DNA of 64,000 bases from Torreya grandis (lineage: Eukaryota; Streptophyta; Pinopsida; Cupressales; Taxaceae), in assembly GCA_037957365.1 (NCBI GenBank), contig JARHVA010002128.1, positions 721,501 to 785,500 on the forward strand. The letters run 5' to 3'. A program made the position numbers and the translations under genes. Each line of letters begins with the position of its first letter. Within the stretch, counting starts at the first letter, position 1. The notes under the pieces were generated by a model. It saw only the letters and a program-made list of their open reading frames with translations. It had not been told where the DNA came from and did not search any database. Shown in pieces: positions 1 to 14,513 of this stretch.

Positions 1-1105
1 ATCATCCCTCCCTGTTCATGGATCATATTGTAGAATTTGAAAGGTTTTAGATGCCCATTGTGAGAGGTGCATATAAAGAAGTCATTTTGGGACTATCATA
101 GATGATTTTGCATGGCCAAAATAATAACAATGATCAGTAAGTCATCTAATGCATGTGATGGATTATTTTTAACTCCTCCCAATTATATCTATTATTATAC
201 CTAATCCTATGTAGAGATGTGGTATTTTTATGAAGGCAAATGATGAAGATAGTTTCTTATACAAGCATAAGGGAATCTATGTCATATGTGGAGGAGTTGA
301 ACAATTTTTAGGGACATTTGACCTTGATTCCATTTATAACATATCTCACACATGATTATATGGCTATTTTAACTCCTCATTACTTGAAAAGTGTCTTTAT
401 GACTCTTGAGCTCCTCTTTCTCTCTCTCCTCTCACAATTTATATATAAACTAGCCTTTTGAGATATTGTATGGATCTATCCACCTGGGTATGGTGAATCC
501 CTACCAAAATTTCGCCTTGAGATAATATAGTTATTTTTACCTCATTAAATATTTAAATAAGTGTACACAATGGTTTTTGGTCTTGTTCAAGTGTATTTTG
601 GTTTACCTTCACATGTTACTCTTCCTAGTGCCTTGTGTGTTTTGTAATCTCTTTTTTATAGCTTAACAAGAAGTGTCTAATGGGATTGTAGGTGTAGTGA
701 GTAGTATATTCAATATTGTTTCTAGAAATCCTATTTTCTAATTCCTCATATCCTATTCTCTGTTTCAAGACCCAATTCTTGAAACATTGATGTGAAAGAG
801 AAGATTGTCATTGGATGAAGTGTATGTGTAAACTTATTCTTAGTTATAAGTGCATGCCAAATGGTGTGAGTAGATAATATATTTGGTGTATCACCTTCCA
901 TATATTATATTTTATTTCATATGTCTTTCTCCCTTTTCATCCCACCAAGTGCTGGCTATAGTGATGTATCAAGGGGAACTAGCCCCTAATCTAGAGATCC
1001 ACCTCACATTTGGTGACCCACAACCCTGAGGTGGTTCCATTGTGCCACTTGAAAAATGAGAGACTTGTCATCTCCTCATTGGGTGAAATTTCAAGTGACA
1101 ACACA
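1..1105 (+). repeat. Element A: probable LTR tail, truncated by window start
   Basis: Non-coding AT-rich sequence. From about 870 to 1,105 it resembles the reverse complement of the terminal part of the element C LTRs (9,117-9,360 and 17,159-17,400). The shared landmarks are a 'ttggtgtatcacctt' stretch, a run like 'catcaaggg-gctagccc', and a GGGTGAAA-rich end. This suggests the U5 end of a plus-strand LTR from a family related to element C, with the element body to the right. The likely edge is the CA near 1,105. Only one LTR is in the window, so neither its start nor a target duplication can be checked. Confidence 0.45.
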
Positions 1106-3860
1106 AATTTTAAAGAGAATGTGGTTAGCATGACTACTATTCAAAGGGTGGTTAATTTTATTGATTCCCAACCTATCTACATTCCTCCTTCATCTAAGAT
1201 ATATCATTTTATCTAGGATTCTTATCCAACTCATTTAAATGAGTTGGGGAAAGAAAACCTTATTAATTTTTATGATCTAATTTCTGATTTTCCCTTGGAT
1301 AACACATTCCATTCTATTTCTACCACTCTTCCATCATCTACCAATGCTAATGATAATCAAGTTTCTACTAACACTTTTTATTCCAATTATCAAAATCAAC
1401 TTAAGCAAACCACTTATTCATATCAACATGATTTAAAAACTTTTTCCAAATCTTCATTCTCATTCTTATCAAAAAAAAAATTCAATGTACTTTGGCTCCT
1501 CATTTCAAAGACCTCCTTCACCATTACACACCTATATATAATAACCTTCTTATGGGCTATGATGAGTGGCATCCCATTTCAGAGATCACTAATCTCCCAT
1601 CTCAAATTAAATTCATTGAGATTATGAGGACTTTCCCATGTCATATAAACTAACTTATGCAGCTCTTATTTGAGATGAATATCCCTCACCCTCCCCTTGT
1701 ATGATGGGAGTTAGTATTATCTAGTTTCAAAGATAGTATTTTATAATAATGTGAAGAGATGTTTATCAATATTGACAAAACCATAGACATTTATCTTTCT
1801 CTAAAATTTCCCATAGCTTCTATGATTCTCAATGAGATTATTCATCATGAAAATGACCCTCCCTTATTCATTACCATCCAAATAAACAATATCTAAGATA
1901 AGAATGCCTTGATTTATGAGGATTTCAGAATGTGTGTTGCTTCTCTTTATTTCATTAAGACTCTTGGATCCCCTAAATTCAATCTCAAGTTTACATGTAA
2001 CACATGCCAAGGATATGATAAAATGAAAATGCCTTCTCTAAGTTGCATGTGGATTACCATTACCATCCCACCTATCAATATCCATGTGAAAGTGATGATT
2101 TTTAACTTCCTCCTTCCTTATAACATCTTATTTGGTATGATGTGGACTCACTACATGAGATCTATCACTTCTTCCACCTATAAATGCATTAAATTCCCTC
2201 ATAATGGAGCCACTTATAGGATTTAAGGTGACACTAACTCTTAGAATTTTTAACAATTCCATGATCATGGTGTATTCAAGATTCTTACTCTTGAACCTTT
2301 GTCAAGTGTCATCTCAACATCTCAAATTTATTGTTAATTCAACCCATGATTACAATGGCCATCCTAAGATCATTGGTAACATTCCTCCTAATATTTTAGA
2401 TTTTGATGATGATGAGACTGATGAGATTAACTTAAATATTAAAGCTTATGATCTCTCACCTCATGTCATCTCATAGCTTCCTAGTTCCTTACAACCTCAT
2501 TCTAATAAACCTCCTTGCAATGACATTCCTATAGTCTTAACCAAGACTAGGCATTCTATTCACCATGATTCATCGAATGATAACTTTATCCCTACCTGTG
2601 TTATTGATATTTACACCCTAGATTATGATGATGGTTATTCCTTAGATTAACCATTATTAGGTAGTCTTGTATAGGCCCATGATGATAATATTATCTATTA
2701 TCATTCTTCTTTACTTGAGTTTTTTCATGCATGTCATTATTTTCCTTCACTTATAGTTATTAATTTTTATATTTTCCCCATTTATCATAGGGTAGAGATG
2801 GAATCAACACCTCTAATTTATGAGGAACCATGTAAGACTATGCTCATGGATCATGCTATGATTGGGTCTTACCATTTTACTAGGTACCCTAACCCTCATA
2901 GCTAGTTTACCATTAAGGTTAGTGAAACTCTCTTTAAAACATTTGTAGATCCCATTCTTCCCTCAGTAGAGCTAGCTATAGTTGAGCCTCTTCCCTCTCT
3001 TGTTATAGTTTATATTATTCCTACTCATATTATTGTTGAGCCTATCCCTATTTCTAATGATATTGATCCTTCCATTGAGCCTAGTTTCATTCCTTCATCA
3101 TCATCACCCTCCCTTGGTGATGGTTTTCTTCCTTTGCCTAAGATGGTTCCTCTACCCACAAAATGGGTTGATGAGTAATATTTGGCTTCTTCTAATCCTA
3201 TTATACATCCTTATATGAGTGTTTATACTAAAACCACTCACATGCATATTTTTGCTTCCATGAGACTGACAATCATTCTTCCACCCATTATCACAAGTTA
3301 TGATAATATATTGATACCTTGCATCCTTCTTCCCACCATCAGACAAAGCCATACCTTCCCTGAAGTTACTTCTTGAATATATGCCTAAGTATTGTGATGT
3401 ATATTTTTTATGGCATCTATGTGGTACCCATCACACTAATCATTATCTCATCCTAAAAGAACATCTCAAAGATCACCTTATAACCATTATTGGATCTCCT
3501 TATACTACTTACATAGGTCATTATTATAACAAGGATCCTCCTTCTCTTATGACTCCACCTCTAGTGGTTTCATTACTTCCTACGGTCCCTTCACCACCTT
3601 CTGTGCCTCCACCTATGATTCCTTCACCTATGGACCTTTCCTCACTTATGGATTCTTATCCACTCATGAGTCCTTCACCTTTTGATCCTTATCCACCATT
3701 GATTCCTTCTCCTCCTATAGATCCTACTCCCAAAAATTATCCTAACTAGCCTTTGCCTAATTTTCCTCCTTAGCATGATCCTTTGAGCATTCCTACTTTT
3801 TTAGTTGAAGAGATTAAAAAAGAAGTATTTTTCTAGTATTCATTAAATATTGATGAAACA
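1106..3860 (+). pseudogene. Element A: decayed gag/protease-type reading frame
   Basis: A plus-strand coding relic broken by many stops and frame changes. Open stretches lie at about 1,010-1,216, 1,244-1,627, 1,909-2,226, 2,204-2,476, 3,033-3,218 and 3,381-3,749. The part around 1,880-2,226 is recognisable as a retroviral-type aspartic protease. The downstream part is rich in Pro, Ser and acidic residues, with a proline-rich repeat around 3,550-3,740 (P-[ST]-P and MD/LMD steps), as in a linker between protease and reverse transcriptase. I see no reverse transcriptase motif before the copia insertion at 4,430. The upstream part would correspond to gag, but no gag core or zinc knuckle can be recognised. 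No function remains. Confidence 0.45.
1880..2226 (+). pseudogene. Element A: retropepsin-like protease domain remnant
   Basis: The C-terminal half matches the plant Ty3/gypsy protease pattern: a hydrophobic LPYNILFG step (flap/'YNILLGRPW' equivalent), a W-x-H-x-M-R-S-I-x-S-x-Y-K-C-IKFPHNG segment and a following beta strand. Element G has the same layout at about 52,820-52,920 (YNILLGQPW...PSTLHRCVKF). The catalytic D-[ST]-G loop expected near 1,915 has decayed to a Y-E-D-F-like stretch, so the enzyme would be dead. In the family this domain cleaves the Gag-Pol precursor inside the particle. The domain call rests on order and motif; the lineage is not resolved. Confidence 0.5.
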
Positions 3861-4429
3861 TTAGAATAAATTTGACTACAACTTCATAGATACTTATCTT
3901 ATGTATTGTATAATGTGTGTGGACAAATTTATCAATATTTATGAGCACATGCATGGGGCTTTCACATTTATATTGGATTGGATGTGTGCTCCAATCTTAT
4001 TTCTATCTATTGTATCATTTAACACTATTTCAAATTTTTGCTTATCTTATATCATGATTTCTTACTTGTTTTACTATATCTTTCTTATCTTTTATATTTA
4101 CATATGATTATCTTTTCTTTATCATTGCTTTCCCTTCCCTTTTCCCTAGATTTTTTCTTAAAACTCTCTTTTGTATCTTTACTCTCTTTTGTATCTTTAT
4201 GATTGTTTTGATTTCTTATCCTTATTTTTCACTTATAATTTGGTGATTTGGTTATACAAACCATGTTTCCCTTGGTTATTATTTACCTTTACCATGTGAT
4301 TAATTAGTAAAAAATCTATCTCATTACTCTCTCCTTTTACCAATCCACTTTGGATCTCCTTTTCGCCTTCTTTATTTTTTTACAAACTAAGCATATACAT
4401 GGTTGATACTTAAGATCACATGCTAGTTT
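3861..4429. other. Gene-free stretch before the copia insertion
   Basis: AT-rich, T-biased sequence with only short hydrophobic open frames that look like chance products of T-rich DNA. It is probably element A or its surroundings. I see no conserved motif. Confidence 0.4.
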
Positions 4430-5350
<921 letters not shown>

Positions 5351-5362
5351 ATATCCCCCTTT
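5351..5362 (-). other. Element B polypurine tract
   Basis: The minus strand reads AAAGGGGGATAT directly before the LTR start TGTTGG. This is the usual position and composition of the plus-strand priming tract in plant Ty1/copia elements. Confidence 0.7.
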
Positions 5363-5689
5363 GTCTTTGATGGCAACCTAAAAGTCACCATTTCTAAAAA
5401 CTTGTACTACACATGCCAACTTTAAACTTAGACCTATAAACTGAACCAAATAAAAATATATAATAACTCCCCCTTATTATAGCATTTTATTTCCTAAACA
5501 TGTTCTTGTACCTATTCCCTATACCTATTTATTATAGCTTACACTTATCTCCCCCTCAACTAATATACAAATTAATCTGTCAACTCACCTTCTTGTCATG
5601 AAACATAGCCAAGACCCAAAAACATCCACCATTCTTCATTTTTTATTAAAAATGTCTCCTTGAAGCCTAGAAGAGACACCCCCTAGAAA

Positions 5690-6260
5690 AGGTCCTAGAA
5701 CATAATCTCAAGAGATTCCCACATCTCCTCTGTTACTTCCTTGATCTTCTTATGTCTTTCTCTTAGAATCCATTTAAGCATGTCTAACTTATTTGACTCA
5801 CTAACCTCAACATTCATGATGTTGTTTGTCTTCTCAACTCTTATAACTATCTTATCTTGACAAGGCTTATGCTCAAATGTAACAAGAGATTCTTCACAGT
5901 CCTTCCTATTTGATTATTTATCCACTGTAGCAAGTAATCTATTCTCACTCTTAAACTCAACCTAATCAACCTTTACTATCTTATGCCTCCAAACCCAAAT
6001 TTGTCTCTTTTCATACCTTTTAGGGGATCTGTATCCTTTGACATACCTTGAAGATGTCTTTACTCTATCTGAACATAATTTAGTAATATGGCTAACCTTA
6101 TGACAACAAAAGCAAACAAAATTTCTCATACCTTTTGATTGAATGTGATTGAGATCTCCCTTTGATTAATTATTTCTCATATAGTCTCTTGCCCTATGAC
6201 CAACATGATGACAAATAAAACAATGGCCATGAAAATAATTTGAAAACCTAAAAGCATTAG
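5690..6260 (-). pseudogene. Element B Gag remnant with two zinc knuckles
   Basis: The minus strand encodes a copia-type nucleocapsid relic. A first knuckle at 6,181-6,222 reads CFICHHVGHRARDY: it keeps C, C and H, but the last Cys is now Tyr. A second at 6,073-6,114 reads CFCCHKVSHITKLC and keeps the C-x2-C-x4-H-x4-C pattern. They are in different frames, so a frameshift lies between them. Downstream there is a basic Tyr/Arg stretch, a K-R-Q-x-W-V-W-like element and an amphipathic charged tail reaching about 5,690, followed by non-coding sequence to the polypurine tract. In the family this domain binds the element RNA during packaging. No protease, integrase or polymerase follows. Confidence 0.6.
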
Positions 6261-6637
6261 GCTGCTTGATTGGCTTGTTTAATTTGCCTTTAAAACTTGC
6301 ATCTTTTTTACCTTGGAATAATATTTCATGATCTTTATCAACCTATATTATGATCCTCTCATGCTTATCCTTCAAATAAACTAACTCACCCTTCAATTAA
6401 TTATACTCTTCTTCTCTAGATTTCAAACTTGAATTTGTAACTTCTAGTTGATTCTTAAGATCTTGAATAAACATCTTATCTTATTTTTCTTCTATAGACA
6501 ACTTAGAATCCAAGATACACACATGTTCCTTAATATCCTCAACCACAAATTTCAACTTTTGATTCTCCTTCTTTAGCTGCTTGGCCGTTGTGATTTCCCC
6601 AATCTACGTTCAAGCTGTTAAACTCTTTTTGAAGGAA

Positions 6638-6652
6638 TCTGATCTAATACCA
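6638..6652 (-). other. Element B primer binding site (initiator tRNA-Met type)
   Basis: The minus strand reads TGGTATTAGATCAG just inside the right LTR. This is close to the common plant site TGGTATCAGAGC complementary to initiator tRNA-Met. It fixes the element orientation as minus and the right copy as the 5' LTR. Confidence 0.65.
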
Positions 6653-6654
6653 AT

Positions 6655-7492
6655 TTTTAAGAATGGGATATATATTTTAATTAATCAAATTATTTTTTCT
6701 TTAACCACTTAATCATACATTCAAGATATGTAATAAAATTGAAAGTAATAACATGCACCACATAAGAGAGAGAGAGACACTAGATTTTATGTGGAAACCT
6801 AAAGTGGGAAAAACCACAGAGAATAATCTCAAGTATATAAATGAGCACCAACTCAAGTTACAAAGTTCATAATCACCAAATTGTAAGAGCGCCAACCCCT
6901 TTTCAGAGCACCAACACAACAATGATTCATTAGCACCCACCCACAGGAACACTAACCCATCTTGTGTATAAAACACCAACTATCTCTTAATGTTGCTTTC
7001 TCAACAAATGATAACACACTACTATATCTCTTCTCTTTTCTCTACTTTCCTCTACTCTTATTACCTAGATAAAATCATTCACTTCCATAATACAAAATGG
7101 CTTCTCAAGACTCCTTTAATAGATTTCCAAATGACCTTTGGTATTCACCCTTGCATGACCCTTTGAATTTTTTCTTTGTCTTTACCTAGTGACTCTTCAA
7201 ATTCCTTAAGGTGACCCTTCATGGAGAAATGCATATTTTTCCTCTTTTGTCTTTATTTATGACTCTTCAGATTCCTCAAGGTGACTCTTCATAGAGAAAT
7301 GTGCCCTTTTCCTATTTTATCTTTAGTGATGGCTCTTTGAATTCCTCATGGGACATAATTTATCTTTATGCAACCAAAAATGTATTCATTAATATTTAAT
7401 TAATATTAACACACTATTACCCAAGATATAAACATTAAAAATACCTTCAGACATTAAATGCTAATTTGACATCAATGACAATATTTCCAAAA
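6655..7492 (-). repeat. Element B 5' LTR (right copy)
   Basis: About 838 bp aligning with 4,430-5,350. Its terminal CA and TG have decayed (TTAAAA and CCAAAA on the element and plus strands). It has only a short AG run near 6,763-6,774. Confidence 0.75.
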
Positions 7493-9116
7493 AATTCATT
7501 GTTAATCCTAAGTATCCTAGTCAGTCTTTGTCTTTGATTACTTAGATTCTTTTAGACTTAGCCTACATCTCATTCATGTGGATCACTATCTATCTCATGA
7601 TTGGTCATTCCAAATCTATATAGAGGAGAAATATTAAAAATGCCTTCAAAAAAATGTTAAAATATAAATAATTTAAATAAAAGGAAATGATATCAAAAGG
7701 AAAAATTATTATTAAGAGTCTAATCACACTAAAAGACATGATTCAAAGCACATATCCTTCTTCTAGTCAAAGTTCAAACTCCATAGTTGGCCTCATAGTA
7801 GAACCGAGGTCCTTTGGGGTGAGCTAAAATAGTAGACTAGAAGAGAAGAATAAAAACTCTTTTAGTGCTACCTACTTTCTCATGCAAGTACCTAATCTTT
7901 ATATTATACTGACAAATCTGTAAGGGTCCTAAAGAATAGGGAACATGTTGTGCAAAGGTAGGTCCTTTTTATTTTTCTTATACCTATCTACCTTCATGAA
8001 TTGATCTTAGTAGCACACTTATTTTCCTACAAAGATTTGTGTCTATAGCGAGCAGGTTTCCTTTGTACATAGATGACCATTAGTCACTTAGTGTCTTTTG
8101 ATGTCCTTATTATGCCTCTTACCTCCTAAGGTCTTCTCATAAGATGCCTAAGTCTTGTTTTTTACATTCCCTTTTTCACTCCTTATATCCCTTATATTTC
8201 CTTTTGAGAAATATTGTTTTATCTACTAATCACTCCCATTGGGATTTCATTTTTGAGTTGAATTATAAGACCACAGACATGCCTTGACCATCCTCACAAA
8301 TTAGCATCTTTTCCTTCCTATTACCCACATCCTTTATTACTTTATTTTCCTATTTATTTCACCCTCGTGGTGTTCTCTTTCTGAATTTTTAGTGTAAGAT
8401 CATAGATAAGACCTGACCCTCACAAAATTTTCCAATACCCAAGGCACCATCCAAATAACGTGTGTCAAATTTGAGATAAGATTTGATCGATTATGAATTT
8501 ACACATCATTCTATATGTTTCCCATCTATATTTAGTATGTTTTATGCTTAATTTTTATTTCATTTTTTTATCTTCTTATTTTTTGAGCACATGTAAGATT
8601 TTAACCATTTATTGATTTTTTCATACTTTTCCCAACTTGAATTAGTATGACCAATTTAAGATCAAATAATTTGATTTTTTTTTTCTTTCATATTTCTTAG
8701 CATGATTTAATATGATTGATTGACTTAATTAAAAAAAAATTATTACCATTTGTGCCCTTTTACATACCTTCAATTTTATTACTTTGTTTGTCATACTTTC
8801 TAATACGATATTATTATGATTTTAATTGTTTTAATTTAATGAAAAAATATTTCACATTGGTTTAAAAACAATTGTCTTTCCATTTCTTTGTTCTTTATGT
8901 TTAGTCAAATCTTGTTATTACATATTTACCAAATTGAAATAGTGTGTAGTATATTTTATTTATTGATTATATTTTTTTAAGTCCCTTTTTCCTATTTCTT
9001 TTTAACCATGCATGTGTTTATTCATAATGCTAGAAAGGAAACACATCTCATATATTTACTACAACATATACAACAAAGCTAAATAAAAGTGCAAAAAGAA
9101 ATATATCTAAGGAATC
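7493..9116. other. Gene-free stretch between elements B and C
   Basis: AT-rich sequence with homopolymer A/T runs and no recognisable domain in any frame. Presumably it is the rest of element A or older intergenic DNA. I see no RNA gene or repeat with a partner in the window. Confidence 0.4.
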
Positions 9117-12100
9117 CTATTTTTAGTTGTATTTTCACCCTTTGAGGATATGGAAAATATTTTCTCATCGAATTATAACAATGGAATCACATCTAGGCTT
9201 GTGGGTAGCCTACGGATGATGTGAATCTTTCAATAGGGTTAGCTCCCTTGATGTACCACTTGAGATTGAAACTAAAACTAAAATTGGTATGGGGGGGGGG
9301 GGGTGGTGAAAAGGGAGAGAGATAACTGAAAAAAAAACTATTCTAAGGGATGTGATACATTAATTATATATTTGACTTCCAACCATATGCATGTTACACT
9401 TGAAATCAAATGACAAATTGAACATACACTTTTCCAATCTTCATCTTCTCACATCAATGTTACATTTTAAAGTTATGGATGAATGTGAAAAGATAGGAGG
9501 AAGATAAAAGAGGACTATGAGGGAATTAATGAATATGATAACTCACTAAATCTTAGACATTTCCTATAACACTTCACATACCCTGCAAGAAGAAGCTTTC
9601 AAACTATAAATAGATGGTAGAATGAAATAACATGCTAAGGAATCCATAGTCTTCACTTATGCAAAATAAAACATTCCAAATGAACAAAATAATAAAATTA
9701 ATGGAGGTATTAACAATTATTATTCTTATTTATCAAAATGTATAAATTTTAGTAGGGCTTTACCATACTCAAGTGGATCATCCCATACAATGCCAAAATG
9801 GTTAGTCTTATAGAGCTTGAGAGAGAGAGAAGAAAAGAGAAGTCCAAGGGTCACAAGGACACTTGTAAATCTGATACAAGGAGTTAATTTTTAATTTTAA
9901 TATGGTATGGGATGAACCATGCAATTTTAAGAATTACAAATGTCAATCCAAGTCATCAAACTCTTGTAAAGTGGTATGAAAACTCCTTGACTAGCTCAGA
10001 GAAACTTCCTTCATGATTGGCCCTATTTGAATACTTCATAACTGATTAATACTAGTTTAAATGATTGGAAATAATGGTAAGGGTCTCATGCATTCCTCTA
10101 CATGCATTGTTTGCATGCTTTGTCTTATGTAAACATCCTGAAGTGAGCCATTATCATCTACTACCAAGACAACTCCTCTTCCATGCACCATGCACACTTG
10201 GACTCCAAAATGTAATATATTACTCATGAAAATATATGGGAGGTATTGGATTAAAAAATTAAATACCAGCCTTAGAAACATCAATGATACCCTAAATTCA
10301 TCTCACTTGAAGTTTTCCACCCTTCTCACTAGCTTGTCCAATAGGCCAATTTTGACTGGCTGAGATGAGAGCTCATATTGAAGCACTTAGGTGTTTTTAT
10401 TAGGTATTAAATGTACATGGGTATTTATCACAAGTATTAATATTTCTCCCAAAGTTGGTTTCATTTTCATACTCCTCCTCGAACCTGCACAACATAAAAA
10501 ATGGTAAATAATAACTTGTTTCTCACCCCATCCATACAAATATGTATAGCTAAAAAGCATGGGAAGGATATTTAGTGAGTCATATGAAAATTAAAATATT
10601 TTTAATATCCAAAATGTTCCATTATAATTCATATCCAATTCAATTCTCCAATTAGGTATTTGTAAGGGTTTAACAAGGGTTTTTAAGCATTTTAACCTCT
10701 TAAGCATTATTCATAAAAGATTCACTTCCAAATTTCAATATAATGCAATAAAATGGTTTTTTAGGACCATGAATAACTCATAAAAATTTCTTCATAATCC
10801 ATGCATAGTATCAATAAATATGTGAGCTTTTCAATTCACCTAATCAAGCTCTTTCACCTATATCTTATAGGTTTCAATATTTCAAGGTCCAAAAATGGAT
10901 TTCATGTGGTTTATAATTCAATATGAAATATTTAAAACATATTATATATCCCAATTAAAGTTTTAAAATTATTTATAATGTACATCTCAAACCAAAAATG
11001 AAGTTGACCCCCCACCTTTGGATGTTAGGCTTAGTCATGCCTAGCAGGCTTGTTATACCTTAAAGCCCAAATATAAATTCCTTATGGTTCCTATAAATTA
11101 AATAGGATTAAAAAAATAAATTATTATCCCAAAAAAATTATTCAACAATTTATATCTCAAATTCAATGCTATAAGTGAGAGTGGTCCTCTATTTGGCTTG
11201 TAGACCTTAATGTGCCTAGCAGGCTTGACTGTAACCCTAGCATGTTAGACATCCTTGTTTATTTTTATACTAATTTTGGGTGTTTTATATTAATTTTTAG
11301 GTGTCATATAAATTCCTACACCTTATTTAAATATTCAAATATCCCTTGGCCATACTCTTTCCCATATTTTCCAACAATGCCAGTTTCATGCACAAAGGGA
11401 GTACCCTCTATTTGAGATAAAATAGAGGTAACTTACCTATTTTATTAGACAAATGTGAATGTTATAAGATATTAATCAATTAATTTGGATTATAAATTAA
11501 AAAAAGTGAGATATTGGAAAGGTCATATGACCTACTAACCATTTAATTAACCAAATAAACTTCTAAGGAAGTAAAACTATGTAGGATGTTTGAAAATAGA
11601 CTATTTGGCTATGTTGTATAGTATTTTATCTTATTATTTTAAATTTAAAATAGAATTTAAATTCATTAATACTAATTTTGAATTTATTTAATTTTATTTT
11701 AACACTTAAAACCTTCCACATATCTCCTTCCAACCTTGAATCCTCAAATTGGGCCTTAACATGATTGACTATGTTTTTGCATTATGAGGTCATGTAGTTA
11801 TTCATAGCTTGAGGTTAGATTTGGAATATTTAAATATTTATTTTAAAACCTTATATCCATTTAAAAAAAATTTAGGTTCATTTTCTTCATCTCCATGTCT
11901 TATCCTCATCAAGAGACTCAAGTATTGCTCCCTACCTTTTGATTGAGAAATTCTAATTTTGCCCCTGCCTATAGATTACTTTGTTTCATTTGTGGTTGAT
12001 CATGAAATATTAATTCCTTGGTATCCATGAGGCAATAAAATAAATTTATTCCCATTTTACTTAAATTATTCCTCTTTGGATTCATAAACTATCTTAACTC

Positions 12101-14290
12101 CATTAGACTGAGAAATTTGCCTTTTTTGACACCTGTAGGTGTACATTACCTATTTGACACTTTGGTCTTGATGTATGAATACCCTCCTTGAATATTGATA
12201 GCCCCTTGAAATTTATAATAAATTAATTCACCTTATATTAAATTTTTATTACTAAAAACCATCAAAATACATGCTCAAGTTATTATCTTATACCTTGTTA
12301 GTTCACATTCCTCTGTGTACAGACTAAAAGTGTATATGTGGTTCTAAACATAATCTTTGAGCCTCTTTAATGGTTTATTAGGTTAAATTACTACCTTTAC
12401 TCACTTATAATAATTAATAAATGTTTTTAATGGTATAAATGGTCAATCTATAGTACAAGGTTAATTTTGGATCTAACTCTTGTAGATATCAATGCCTGAG
12501 TTTAGTGGTTTTATAGGCAACTTTAAGCTTCTAAAAGACTATATTCCTCTACTCCTTTGTCCTAAATATTTTTAAATATAATTTTAACATTATTTAAATA
12601 TAAAAAAATTCACTGGGATGAACCAAATTATTGGTAACCTTGTTGTATGGCATTGGAAAGAAAACCTCAGACCTTTGTTTTCATTTTTTAGGGACTAGAC
12701 CACTAAACACTATCAACTCATGTTAGAAAGTGATTTATACTTTAATATTGTAAATTGACACTAAAAATAAAATTTTAATGCTTAATATATCATTATATGA
12801 CTTCTAAATAATGTTTCATTTATTCCAATAATCCCCTATGATGCTTGAAACCTCTGTTAGGGCCACCTGTAGATGTTGATTCTCAGTATACAAGTAGTAG
12901 GTCTATGTGTAGACAATGAGAATGATTCTACCTTCAACGGTTGATTTATCCTCAATGTGTTTAAATGGAAAACTCAATATTTTTCAAAGATTAAAACAAG
13001 AGTTCACACCTCCCTTCCAATGTTGATGAACTTCCATGAAAGCACCTCGAGATGAACAAAAAGGTGGGAGACTATGTTAGTTGACTATCATAGTCCCTCA
13101 CTCACCCTTTATAATATTTAATTTTTTTTTTCATATATTTTGAGCATGATTAACATATTAAAACCATACTTATCTCTCCATTAAATCTATGGATAGCTTC
13201 AATATACACAACTCACCATGGTTGACTGTGTATAACAATCATAAAGTCAATTGATTACATGGTGTCTTATGACTCTATTCTCATAGAGTATTATTTGGAG
13301 AATGAAATTTTAATGGGAGGATATAAAATATAATTTGATACATGATAATTAACTTATAATAATCCCATATAATCACTACCAAGGCTTGAATATTTTTCAA
13401 ATAGTTAAAATCTACCTTCAACAAAGAATGGTGTCTCTCTTACAACTTGAGACAAGTTTGTTTATACAAACATAATGAAACATTAAACCAAACATAGAGA
13501 GAATTATATAATGATTTTATAATCCTTAGGAATCAAAATTAGTATCTATATTGTTTAGAATTACCCAAAATGAAGCACAACCTATAGGGTGCATGAAATA
13601 GTTAACAAAAAACTATAGTCAATTTGTAAATAATGGTTCATACAGTATGGTTGACCAAACTTGGAAATATTTTTATTTAAATTAAGCTCCATTAATTTAA
13701 CATAACATTCCAAAATCATTTTCTCTAAAACATCTTGAGCTATCCATACCAAGCAAAAACCTGAAGGTCACTTCTGCTTGCCAAGAAGGGTGGAAAGGGA
13801 ATAGAATTGTTTTAAGCAAGAAATAACATTTTCAAGGCAAAAAAATTATGAAATTAAGCATAAGGAAGCTGAAGAGGCATTTTTTGATCATTTCCCACAT
13901 GGAACACTTCCCAAAGAGGTTGTATAAGTTCTAAAATCTTCTTTTCCTTCAAGAAAACTCCCTTTTCTTTTGCATAACCCACGACATTTCAGTTTTTTCA
14001 TTTACTTAAGACCTATAAGGACATGGGGGACATGAAATAAAATTTTTTAACCTTCATTCTTCCCAATAAATCTATAAAACTCATTAAATGCACCTTTTAA
14101 ACCCCTAGAATGACTCAAAATGACAAAAGTAACTAAATTAACTAATGACCAAGGCTAGCCCAACATTAAGTGACATAAAATAACCTATAAAACACCTTTT
14201 GACATCTATATTAGGCCCTTAAAACACCTAAATACCATGTTTTAACCTATGGGTTCCCCAATTTGAACTAAGAGTCAAATTTGGTCAACA
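9117..14290 (-). repeat. Element C 3' LTR (left copy, 5,174 bp)
   Basis: It aligns end to end with 17,159-22,339. For example, 10,980-11,100 matches 19,030-19,120, 12,480-12,700 matches 20,515-20,730, and 14,230-14,290 matches 22,280-22,339, with sampled blocks roughly 80-92% identical by eye. The sequence is non-coding. It holds a G13 run at 9,291-9,303 absent from the other copy, a repeated TGCCTAGCAGGCTTG block at about 11,037 and 11,212 (both also in the partner LTR), and a hairpin-prone GACTATG...CATAGTC pair near 13,070-13,095. Next to it at 14,291 the expected polypurine tract is degraded. Confidence 0.8.
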
Positions 14291-14490
14291 AATTGGTGAC
14301 TCATAAGGGTAGTATGCATGTTATACTAACTAGAACAATATTCTTATCAGTCCCATTGAGCTTAGGAGTCATCTAGAGTTTGAGACAAAAAAGGATACCT
14401 TTGAACATTGACCATAAAATTGACTAAGATAAGACAACTAATGACTACCTCAACACACAAAATAAAGACACATACCAAAAAAAGCAAGCA

Positions 14491-14513
14491 AACACACACA
14501 CACACACACACAT
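14491..14513. repeat. (AC)n microsatellite
   Basis: A run of about 11 AC units at the 3' end of the element C internal region. Confidence 0.95.

Noticed and set aside
14291..14310. TTGGTGACTCATAAGGG after the element C left LTR as a plus-strand primer site
   Set aside because: The minus-strand site at 17,137-17,154 matches that of element G far better, and the coding relic is on the minus strand. Both cannot be right.
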